From an uncultured Lachnospiraceae bacterium (lineage in GTDB: Bacteria > Bacillota > Clostridia > Lachnospirales > Lachnospiraceae), in NCBI GenBank assembly GCA_947650005.1, contig CANSTU010000023.1:1-41453 (forward strand): 41,453 bases of DNA. The letters are read 5' to 3'. Below, piece after piece: positions 24,132 through 31,173 of this stretch (within the stretch, counting starts at the first letter, position 1; each line of letters starts with the position of its first letter). The position numbers and the translations under genes are program-made. Below the pieces are notes generated by a model. That model searched no databases. It was not told the DNA's origin and saw only the letters and a program-made list of their open reading frames with translations.

Positions 24132-24215
24132 ATGAGTACATATGAAGAATTTATGGTTATATTAACAATTGGACTTTTGATTGTTGCGATTCTGAATCTG
24201 AAAAATAAGAAATAG
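24132..24215 (+). CDS. Holin-like type I toxin (TxpA/Hol_Tox family)
   Basis: 27 residues: MSTYEEFMVILTIGLLIVAI then LNLKNKK. A short acidic head, one membrane helix and a lysine-rich tail are the signature of the putative holin-like toxin family (TxpA/BsrG relatives), usually on prophages and plasmids. The strong GGAAGGTGGTG site is typical of these genes. The toxin would insert in the membrane; an antisense RNA to its 3' end would silence it. The antisense promoter and shared terminator are visible (next entries). It may act as an addiction module that helped retain this scar. Confidence 0.8.
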   Translation: MSTYEEFMVILTIGLLIVAILNLKNKK

Positions 24216-24313
24216 CCGTCCTGCTCCTGACAAAGTAGACGGCTATTCTTAATAGTTTTGTTATAAATCTTCGCCGGGTCGGGTGACTTGCACTCACCTT
24301 CCGGCTGTCCTGT
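24212..24313 (-). ncRNA. Predicted antisense RNA antitoxin (RatA-like)
   Basis: Begins about 7 bases after a near-consensus promoter (24321-24349) and ends at the hairpin AGCCGTC/GACGGCT followed on the minus strand by TTCTTATTTTT. It overlaps the last bases and terminator of the toxin mRNA, the arrangement of txpA/ratA. About 100 bases long. Its DNA includes a segment that resembles the toxin leader in inverted orientation. Confidence 0.6.
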
Positions 24314-24320
24314 TAAACAT

Positions 24321-24349
24321 ATTATATGCCATATCCCCGCATTTTTCAA
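24321..24349 (-). promoter_or_regulatory. Promoter of the antisense RNA
   Basis: Minus strand TTGAAA, 17-base spacer, TATAAT. The following ATGTTTAAC is repeated in the opposite direction upstream of the toxin (24062-24070). Confidence 0.75.
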
Positions 24350-24489
24350 CCATAATTTGAAAAGACCGCAGCGCGCCAACGCCGGAGCCTTTCAGATAGA
24401 TCCCATAAAGGATTATGATATACCACCTCACTAAGGCCAGGCTGCAGGATATCTGCCAGAAGAACACATACTAAATTATTTGTATCATT

Positions 24490-24572
24490 CTAGTATCAAA
24501 GAACCCGGAGAGCGCCCTATTTGCCGCTCTCCGGGCATAATAAAAAGCAGATAGCGGGAATCGAACCCGTCT
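24490..24572 (-). repeat. tRNA-proximal copy of the att-like direct repeat
   Basis: CTAGTATCAA, hairpin CCCGGAGAGCG/CGCTCTCCGGG (24504-24535, likely the tRNA terminator), then the 3' end of tRNA-Gly. Direct repeat of 21712-21798; the two copies bracket about 2.7 kb of AT-rich mobile DNA. Confidence 0.75.
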
Positions 24573-24616
24573 CTCCAGCTTGGGAAGCTAGCGTTCTACC
24601 GATGAACTATATCTGC
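24546..24616 (-). tRNA. tRNA-Gly (anticodon CCC)
   Basis: Folds as a standard cloverleaf: acceptor GCAGATA/TATCTGC, D-stem GTTC/GAAC, anticodon stem CTAGC/GCTGG with loop TTCCCAA (anticodon CCC), T-arm CGGG-TTCGATT-CCCG, discriminator T, no encoded CCA. One A-C mismatch closes the T-stem. tRNA genes are classic integration sites, and the 3' end is duplicated 2.75 kb away. Confidence 0.95.
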
Positions 24617-24625
24617 ATGTAAAGA

Positions 24626-24654
24626 AGTATATCATAAACCTTTTCATTTGAAAA
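24626..24654 (-). promoter_or_regulatory. Promoter of tRNA-Gly
   Basis: Minus strand TTTTCA, 17-base spacer, TATACT, ten bases before the tRNA 5' end. Confidence 0.55.
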
Positions 24655-25092
24655 GAGGTAATTTCACTTTTTCCATATTTTTTAGCGTATAACGCCTTCT
24701 GCCTTTTTGAGCATATGTGTGTAAAAGTTCCGGCAAGCCTGAGTCGTTTTGCATCCAGCCATCAAAATCGCCGCGCACTTAGCTGGATGCATGTGATGCG
24801 TCATTTCATCCAATCTATTCAGCAAATGCACAGGCGAACTATCATAATCCGGCTACTCCCCCTATTTTTCTGCAATATCCAATCACCCTGCCTTGAAGCA
24901 GGGTAAACTGGAGTTTCCATATATGAAAAGCCAAAAATCAAGGCAGGAAGGGCACTGTTTACAGCAGTTGTCGCAAGCTGATCCTCCTGCCAAACTCCTA
25001 GCGCCCCCAAAACGACGCAAACCGTTTATATGGAGCAGTCGCCATACAACACTTCCTTGCCCCAATATTACACCGACGTATTCCCAAATGTG
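24655..25092. other. Intergenic region without a supported gene
   Basis: Between the tRNA promoter and the 3' end of the hemC fusion. Contains hairpins GCATCCAGC/GCTGGATGC (24749-24791) and ACCCTGCCTTGAAGCAGGGT (about 24886), the latter resembling the GC hairpin of the dispersed repeats but without its flanks. Confidence 0.5.
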
Positions 25093-27459
25093 TCAGCTCT
25101 TTTCTTCCCTTCCCATACACAGCCAGGCCAGCGTTTCATACGAAGCCTCTCCAGCCTCTTGAATCCGTTCAACCCCAAGCCCTTTTAAACAGGCCGTAGT
25201 CTTTGGCCCAATGCTGTAAAAACAACCTTTTCTTATCCATTCTTCTCGGTTTACGCACGCATTTAGCAGGCGGGATGCGGCGGACGCGCTGGTGCACAGG
25301 ATTCCATCATAGTCGTCCACCTTCCGATCTTCCATACCATCCGGGTTCACAGCCCGGTTTGCATAAACCGCCAGTTCTTCAAAGGAACAGACTCCCCCGA
25401 GTCTCTCCTTCAAATGGCAGTCCGCATTCTCCGCCTTCAGGTACAATACCCTCTGCGTCTTGCTTAGAACATCTGCTAGCGCGTCCGCCAGCGCATCGCT
25501 GTTCCATTTTTCCGGAATCAGATCCGCAAAAAGCCCATGGGACCGCAGGCATTCTGCGCTTCTTCCTCCGATCGACGCGATCCGGCAGCCCGCCAAGCTC
25601 CTCAGATCCAGCCCTGAGGAAGCTAGGTTTCTTAAAAACCCTTCCACACCATTTTGGCTGGTGAAAATCAGCCAGTCAGTTTCCTGCAGCCTTTCTATGG
25701 GAAGTTCCACCCTTTTGTATTCAATATCGCCTACCGGAAGCACATCCGCAGCCGCTCCCTGTTCCTGCAAAAGCTCTGCCAGCTCCATCGCCCTCCTGCC
25801 GATCCCCGGAATCAAATACCTCCTGCCGGCCAAGGGCTTTGTTTCATAAAAATTCAACTTTTCCCGGAAAGCAACCACATCGCCCACGACGATCAGGGCA
25901 GGCGATTCTAAACCGGCACGTCTCGTTTCTTCTTCCAGCCGAACCAAAGGGGCGCTCACCGTCCTTTGCTTTGGAGTCGTAGCTTTAGAAATGACAGCCG
26001 CAGGCGTTTCTGGCTCCATTCCCGCATCCAAAAGCCCTCGGGTGATCTCGTCCAGCTTTTCCAAGCCCATAAGAAAAATACAGGTTTCCTTTCCCCGGGC
26101 CATGGTCACAAAATCGATTTCAGCCAGCTTATCCCTGCGGTCGTGGGCGGTCACCACATGAAAACCTGTGGCGATTCCCCGATGGGTAATGGGAATCCCT
26201 GCATAGGCAGGCCCCGCGGTACAAGAGCTAATGCCAGGAATGACTTCAAAGGCAATCCCTTGTTCTGCCAAAGCCAAGCCTTCTTCGCCTCCCCGTCCAA
26301 ATACATAAGCATCCCCGCCCTTCAGCCGCACCACCGTTTCATATTCCAAGCTCTTTTGGATGAGAAGGGCATTGATTTCTTCCTGCTTCATCGTATGGAA
26401 ACGGTTGGCTTTTCCCACATAGATGCGCTCGCAGCCCTCCTTCGCCTCTTCCAGAAGCGCCGGTGAGGAGAGGCGGTCATATACGATACAGTCTGCGCTT
26501 CGGATCGCCTTCAGCCCCTTGACCGTGATTAGCCCCGGATCTCCCGGACCACCGCCCACCAGGTATACCTTTCCCGCCAGCTCCCGCCGAATCTTTTCAG
26601 CCGCTTCCTCGGCCAGCTGTCCCGGATCCCTGCCGCATACTTGCGAAAAAGCAAGTCTGTCACTGTCTTTCTTTCCGAATACGGCACGCAGCATGAGCCT
26701 CCCGTCCGGCATCCGGCTGCAGACTGCACCGATGGGAATATGACAGTCCCCTCCAATTCTCTGAAGGAATCCGCGCTCCGCCTCCACCGCAGCTTCCGTC
26801 TCCCCATGGCTGAGCGCATTCAACATGCGGCTCGTTACCTCATCCCCTTCCCGGATCTCAAGCGCTAGCACGCCCTGGGCCGGAGCGGGAATCATCTGAT
26901 CCGGTTCCAGATATTCCGTGATCCTTTCTGCCATTCCCAATCGATGAAGTCCTGCTGCCGCCAGCACAAGCCCGTCCAGCTTAAGTTCCTCCATCTTCCG
27001 CAGACGGGTATCCACATTTCCCCGGATCCCCACCACCTTCAAATCGGGACGCAAACGTTTCAGCTGAAGTTCCCTGCGCCTGCTCCCCGTCCCGATTACG
27101 GCGCCGTAAGGCAGCTCCCGCAAGGCCTTCTTTTCCCTCAGGATCAACACGTCTCTGGGATCTTCCCGCTTCCAGGCGTGGACAAATGCCAGCCCAGGTG
27201 CAGGCTGCGCAGGCATATCCTTCATGCTATGCACGCCCATATCCACTTTCCCGGCCAAGATCTGCTCTTCAATCTCTTTTACAAATACCCCCTTATCCCC
27301 GATCTGATCCAACGGCCGATCCTGCACCGCATCCCCTTTTGTCCTTATGATACGGATTTCATAGTCATTTTCCGGGTAAGCCTCTTTCAGCCTGTCGCAG
27401 ACATAGGAAGCCTGCGCCAAAGCCAGCTTAGATCCCCGTGTGCCGATCACATATTTCAT
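25093..27459 (-). CDS. Trifunctional HemC-CobA-HemD fusion (porphobilinogen deaminase, SUMT, uroporphyrinogen-III synthase)
   Basis: 788 residues, three consecutive enzymes of siroheme synthesis. HemC (1 to ~295): IGTRGSKLALAQ, IGDKGVFVKEIE, GVHSMKDMP and the cofactor-binding Cys239 in GGDCHIPIGA. CobA/SUMT (~296-540): VYLVGGGPGDPGLITVKG, RLKGGDAYVFGRGGEE, GIPITHRG. HemD (~541-788): YLIPGIGRRAMELAELL and DWLIFTSQNGVEGFL, a domain that is always weakly conserved. Together they turn porphobilinogen into precorrin-2. The ATG at 27459 has CGGGAG seven bases upstream, contributed by the repeat. hemA lies 96 bases upstream on the same strand, with the repeat filling the gap. CobA-HemD fusions are common in clostridia; adding HemC in one chain is less usual. 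Confidence 0.93.
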   Translation of the reverse strand: MKYVIGTRGSKLALAQASYVCDRLKEAYPENDYEIRIIRTKGDAVQDRPLDQIGDKGVFVKEIEEQILAGKVDMGVHSMKDMPAQPAPGLAFVHAWKREDPRDVLILREKKALRELPYGAVIGTGSRRRELQLKRLRPDLKVVGIRGNVDTRLRKMEELKLDGLVLAAAGLHRLGMAERITEYLEPDQMIPAPAQGVLALEIREGDEVTSRMLNALSHGETEAAVEAERGFLQRIGGDCHIPIGAVCSRMPDGRLMLRAVFGKKDSDRLAFSQVCGRDPGQLAEEAAEKIRRELAGKVYLVGGGPGDPGLITVKGLKAIRSADCIVYDRLSSPALLEEAKEGCERIYVGKANRFHTMKQEEINALLIQKSLEYETVVRLKGGDAYVFGRGGEEGLALAEQGIAFEVIPGISSCTAGPAYAGIPITHRGIATGFHVVTAHDRRDKLAEIDFVTMARGKETCIFLMGLEKLDEITRGLLDAGMEPETPAAVISKATTPKQRTVSAPLVRLEEETRRAGLESPALIVVGDVVAFREKLNFYETKPLAGRRYLIPGIGRRAMELAELLQEQGAAADVLPVGDIEYKRVELPIERLQETDWLIFTSQNGVEGFLRNLASSGLDLRSLAGCRIASIGGRSAECLRSHGLFADLIPEKWNSDALADALADVLSKTQRVLYLKAENADCHLKERLGGVCSFEELAVYANRAVNPDGMEDRKVDDYDGILCTSASAASRLLNACVNREEWIRKGCFYSIGPKTTACLKGLGVERIQEAGEASYETLAWLCMGREEKS

Positions 27460-27464
27460 ACGCA

Positions 27465-27556
27465 ACTCCCGCCTGCCCGCTTTAGCGGGCATTCAAATCA
27501 AGACTGTGAAATCGCTGATTTCACATTTACTCCCATCGCCCGCCTAGCAGGCATTC
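27465..27556 (-). repeat. Dispersed SD-hairpin repeat, locus 8: two units
   Basis: GCCCGCTTTAGCGGGC and GCCCGCCTAGCAGGC, each preceded on the plus strand by CTCCC and followed by ATTCAAATC; between them the stem TGTGAAATC/GATTTCACA. It spans the whole hemA-hemC gap: its ATTTGA border forms the hemA stop codon and its GGGAG is the ribosome site of the hemC fusion. Confidence 0.9.
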
Positions 27557-28781
27557 AAATCCGAAACAGCTCCCCCACCATCCGTTTATATTCTTCCTGC
27601 TTCTGCTGCGAATCAATCTGTTTCAATTCCTGAATCGGCTCACGCAGGAGTCTCTGCAAGGACGCGTTTAAAACTTTTTTTAGAAGTTTCTGTTCCCTGG
27701 GGCTCAGCTCCATCTTTCGATCCAGGTAAGCATAACTATCTTCCACGATACGGCAGCATCGGGCCTGTAGGGATTCGATGGTGGAATCCATGCGGCTTCG
27801 CAGCAGCCATGCAGAAGTTTCCTTTAGATCCTCCCCGATCAACCTGCGGCTTTCTTCCACAAGCCGTTCCCGCTCCCGTTTGTTCTCCTCCACGATTCTC
27901 TGCAGGCTATCCAGATTGATCAGGTTTACCAATCGCTCCTCTGCTAAAGTGATATCCACATCCCGGGGCGTCGCCAGATCCAGGAAAGTGACTGGGCGCA
28001 CAGGAGAAAAGTCCTCCTGGCGTACCACCAAATGCGGGGAGGCGGTGGCTGAAACCACAATGTCGCAGCCTTCCATCACTTCATAACGGCGCTCAAAAGC
28101 CACCACCCCAATTTCCGGAAATGTTTCCCTCAATTTTTTTGCATGGGTATGGTTCCTGCTGCACGCCGTTATCCGCACCTCTTTATATTCAAACAGATAT
28201 TTCAACGCCAGCATCGCCGTATGCCCGCTGCCAATGACCAGAATCCGTTTTCCCGCAATCCCGCACTCCTCTTCCAATCTCTTTATCCCTACATAGCTAA
28301 CTGAAAGCGGCCTTTCACTGATCTTCAGTTCAGTTTTGACCCGTTTGGCGCAGGTGATTGCGTCACGCACCACACGGTTCATTTCCTTCTTACTATATCC
28401 CATGGTTCTGGCATAGTCCAGAGCTTCCTTGACCTGTCCGAGGATCTGATCCTCTCCCAGCACCAGCGATTCCAGCCCGGCGGCAATCCGAAACAGATAG
28501 GCGATGGCCTCTTCTCCCCGCAATTCAAACAGGTACTCCCCCAGTCCCACTTTCGGAAACATTCCCGTATAGGCCTCCCGCATCCCGATAGCCTGTGCCT
28601 CCTCTTCATAGAAAAAATAGACCTCGCTTCGGTTGCAAGTGGACAGTACCATACACTGCTCTATGCCCTGTTTTTCCGCTCTGTGAAAAAAATCCAATTT
28701 CATTCCATCTGTAAACGAAGTTTTGTCCCGGATATCCAGCTGCGCCTTTTTATAATTGACTCCAATTAAACCAAACTGCAT
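27555..28781 (-). CDS. hemA: Glutamyl-tRNA reductase
   Basis: 408 residues. Catalytic cysteine in MVLSTCNRSEVYFF, VLGEDQILGQVKEAL, the NADPH site ILVIGSGHTAMLALKYL, and a C-terminal dimerisation region. It reduces Glu-tRNA to glutamate-1-semialdehyde, the first step of the C5 route to tetrapyrroles. It heads a two-gene unit with the hemC-cobA-hemD fusion. A terminator for the preceding transporter gene lies upstream, so a separate promoter is expected in 28782-28918. The stop codon is inside the repeat border. Confidence 0.95.
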   Translation of the reverse strand: MQFGLIGVNYKKAQLDIRDKTSFTDGMKLDFFHRAEKQGIEQCMVLSTCNRSEVYFFYEEEAQAIGMREAYTGMFPKVGLGEYLFELRGEEAIAYLFRIAAGLESLVLGEDQILGQVKEALDYARTMGYSKKEMNRVVRDAITCAKRVKTELKISERPLSVSYVGIKRLEEECGIAGKRILVIGSGHTAMLALKYLFEYKEVRITACSRNHTHAKKLRETFPEIGVVAFERRYEVMEGCDIVVSATASPHLVVRQEDFSPVRPVTFLDLATPRDVDITLAEERLVNLINLDSLQRIVEENKRERERLVEESRRLIGEDLKETSAWLLRSRMDSTIESLQARCCRIVEDSYAYLDRKMELSPREQKLLKKVLNASLQRLLREPIQELKQIDSQQKQEEYKRMVGELFRI

Positions 28782-28918
28782 ATGATCGCCCCTTTATGTT
28801 CCAGCTCCTGCGATAAAACCAGCTCCAACCCTCACATCGCCTTTTTTTCTCACCCAATTTCCAGAAGGCATTTTCTATCACCGAAGCGCCTTCCGACAGC
28901 CCTTCCTAATGGATAAAG

Positions 28919-28952
28919 CAAGAAAAAAGGCCGCTTTGGGCAGCCCTTTTTC
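28919..28952 (-). terminator. Rho-independent terminator after the YeiH-family gene
   Basis: Minus strand AAAGGGCTGC/GCGGCCTTT around a short loop, followed by TTTTTTCTT. Confidence 0.75.
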
Positions 28953-28969
28953 TTTCGGATCCTATACAC

Positions 28970-30019
28970 CTAACCGATATATCCCGCGAAGAAAAACGCA
29001 AACAGGTAAGAGGAAAGCGCCACACAAGCCCAAGTAATCCCCCCCAGTGCGATCGGCTTAAGGCCTTTTGAAAAAACATCCTTGAACTTGATCTTGAATC
29101 CCACGCCGGCCAGGGCGGAGGCAAACAGGAACTTGCTCACAGTCTGTAAAAGTTTCAGACCCACATCGCTGAATACGCCATAGGTGTTCAACCCGGCCAT
29201 CACCACAAACCAAAGGATAAACATGGGGAAGGTTTTCTTTACTACCGCAAAAATACTATCATTGCTCCCAGCTTCCCCGCTCTTCTTCGCATCCCGGGCA
29301 CACAGAATCGTCCATGCCACCGCCACAAAGATCAGCATCGTGGTACGCACCAGCTTCACATTCAACGCGCCGTTGAAATCCGGATTGCCGATCATTGCCT
29401 GGAAGGTAGCCTGCGCACCTGCCACAGAGGAAGTATCGTTGATGGCCGTACCGGCCACAAACGCGAACTGATTGTCCGTAAATCCGATTCCCGTAGCGAT
29501 ATACGGATAGGAGAACGCGGAAATGGTATCGAACAAGAAAATTGCCGCCATCCCAAAGGCGATCTCCGCATCCGTAGCCTTGATAATCCGGCTCAGGGTC
29601 GCGATCGCCGTACCGCCGCAGATGCATGTACCGCCGCCCACCAGCACGGAAGTATTCTTGGATACGCCGATCTTCTTCCCAATCAGAAGCGCCACCGCAA
29701 ACGACAGGAAAATATTGAAAATAATCAGGGGCAGCGCCTTCACGCCCGTTCCCAGGATGGACGCAAAGCTCAACGTACCGCCGGTTAAGATAATGCCCCA
29801 ATTCAAAAACTGTTTGCTGCAGTAGGTCGTCCCCTCCTTGAAATCCTTATCCAGAGAAGGCAGCATATTACATACGATCATGGAAACTAAAAGCGCTACC
29901 ATGGGCCCGCCCATAACGACGCGGCCGAACAGCGAAGACTGTAGCTGCGTGGATTCGGTCGCAAGAAACCCGATCAAGAGGCACAGTACGATCGCGCCGT
30001 ATTTTTTCTTTGCATTCAT
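28970..30019 (-). CDS. YeiH/UPF0324 family transporter (putative sulfur anion exporter)
   Basis: 349 residues, about ten hydrophobic helices. Family marks: VGGGTCICGGTAIATLSRIIKA and GTAINDTSSVAGAQA, two pseudo-symmetric re-entrant motifs. These proteins are annotated as putative sulfate exporters; biochemical proof is thin. Position in a row with a siroheme reductase and a CoA-disulfide/rhodanese protein supports a role in moving sulfite, sulfide or a related anion. GAGGG lies 8 bases before the ATG. The reductase gene ends 74 bases upstream, so the three genes likely form an operon ending at the terminator at 28919. Confidence 0.88.
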   Translation of the reverse strand: MNAKKKYGAIVLCLLIGFLATESTQLQSSLFGRVVMGGPMVALLVSMIVCNMLPSLDKDFKEGTTYCSKQFLNWGIILTGGTLSFASILGTGVKALPLIIFNIFLSFAVALLIGKKIGVSKNTSVLVGGGTCICGGTAIATLSRIIKATDAEIAFGMAAIFLFDTISAFSYPYIATGIGFTDNQFAFVAGTAINDTSSVAGAQATFQAMIGNPDFNGALNVKLVRTTMLIFVAVAWTILCARDAKKSGEAGSNDSIFAVVKKTFPMFILWFVVMAGLNTYGVFSDVGLKLLQTVSKFLFASALAGVGFKIKFKDVFSKGLKPIALGGITWACVALSSYLFAFFFAGYIG

Positions 30020-30093
30020 CTCCTAATCCCTCATTTTACCGATATCCGATAATTTTAAACTAAATTCTGTTCTTTTATGCAAGAATTCCTGCA

Positions 30094-31044
30094 TCAGCAG
30101 GTCGCACCACCCACCAGATGAAGCTGAGCATTCAAGATTTCCTGCTTTCTTCCCAGCAAATCGTCGGAAAGCAGCTGCCTTTCCACCTCTTCAAACCCGA
30201 TTCGCGCAATGGTGTCCGCAAAACGTTCTCCAGTCTTTCCCTGCTCGCGGAACAGAAGGATCGCCTTCTCCACAGTATCCAGCATTTCTTCCTCAGTGGT
30301 AAAGATCTTGGAAAGAGGTCTGCCGTGGGCCACCTTTTTGCCCCATCTACCGCCGATATAGATCTTATAACCGGTGGTTCCATCCTCGATCGCGTCAAAG
30401 GGGCATTTCTCCACACAGCGTCCACAGTTGTTGCACAGCTCCTTATCGATCTGGATCACGCCGTCCTCCAGCTTTGCCGCGTCCATTGGGCAGACAGTCT
30501 CCACCTGGCATTTTTTACAGCCGTTGCACATATCCTCATCCAGGTTGGGAATCAGCTGCCCCACGATACCCAGGTCATTCAGGTCGGGCTTCACGCAATT
30601 ATTCGGGCAGCCTCCTGTGGCGATTTTGAATTTATGGGGAAGCCTGACGGTATGGTAGCCCTTATAGAAGCGCTCATGGATTTTCTCTGACAGGGCAAAG
30701 GTATCGTAGAGGCCATATTGGCAGGTCGTGCCTTTACAGGATACCACCGGACGTACCAGGGAACCCGTGCCTCCCGTTTCCAGGCCGGCCTTAGCGATAT
30801 ACTCCCGGAAGGGCTCGATATTGTCGAAATGGACCCCTCTCACCTCAACGGTCAGGCGTGTGGTGAATTCCACCTCGCCGCTTCCAAATTTCTCCGCCGC
30901 CTCCGCAATCACCTTTGTCTGCTCCGCTGAGATCTTGCCATTTACCGTGATCACACGGGCGTTAAAAAGATCGGTTCCCTTGTTGTTCAAAAAACCCATC
31001 CCTTTTACTCTTTTAATCTCTTCCGGTTTTATTGTGCATGCCAT
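30094..31044 (-). CDS. Siroheme sulfite reductase-like protein with ferredoxin domain (AsrC-like)
   Basis: 316 residues. The N-terminal half is a nitrite/sulfite reductase ferredoxin-like and siroheme domain: TTRLTVEVRGV, then SCKGTTCQYG and GGCPNNCVKPD as the four iron-sulfur/siroheme cysteines. About residues 180-235 hold a two-cluster ferredoxin: CNGCKKC then CNNCGRCVEKCP. The layout matches anaerobic sulfite reductase subunit C and small clostridial sulfite reductases. AAAGGAG sits 9 bases before the ATG at 31044 (MACTIKPEE); a longer frame to 31074 is unlikely. No asrA/asrB partner is present. Electrons may come from ferredoxin, and product sulfide may feed the neighbouring persulfide enzyme. 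Confidence 0.88.
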   Translation of the reverse strand: MACTIKPEEIKRVKGMGFLNNKGTDLFNARVITVNGKISAEQTKVIAEAAEKFGSGEVEFTTRLTVEVRGVHFDNIEPFREYIAKAGLETGGTGSLVRPVVSCKGTTCQYGLYDTFALSEKIHERFYKGYHTVRLPHKFKIATGGCPNNCVKPDLNDLGIVGQLIPNLDEDMCNGCKKCQVETVCPMDAAKLEDGVIQIDKELCNNCGRCVEKCPFDAIEDGTTGYKIYIGGRWGKKVAHGRPLSKIFTTEEEMLDTVEKAILLFREQGKTGERFADTIARIGFEEVERQLLSDDLLGRKQEILNAQLHLVGGATC

Positions 31045-31094
31045 GTTTATTTTCTCCTTTTCTTTTGTTTTCATGTATATGTTCGTTCCCTTTG

Positions 31095-31135
31095 CCTATT
31101 GCAGGCTTTTCCTGCGATACTGCCGCCAAAGGGGA
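31095..31135 (-). repeat. Weak copy of the dispersed repeat, locus 9 (CAGGC variant)
   Basis: CTATTGCAGGCTTTTCCTGC then GATACTGCCGCCAA resembles the variant at 38526. It lies in the 129-base gap between two sulfur genes; the ribosome site of the downstream gene is not part of it. Confidence 0.35.
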
Positions 31136-31173
31136 ATCGGGACGTTCCCTTCCATGTTTTCCGGTTTATAAAG

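Noticed and set aside
24489-24545. Hairpin downstream of tRNA-Gly as a possible riboswitch or small RNA
   Set aside because: It is best explained as the tRNA terminator, duplicated together with the tRNA end.
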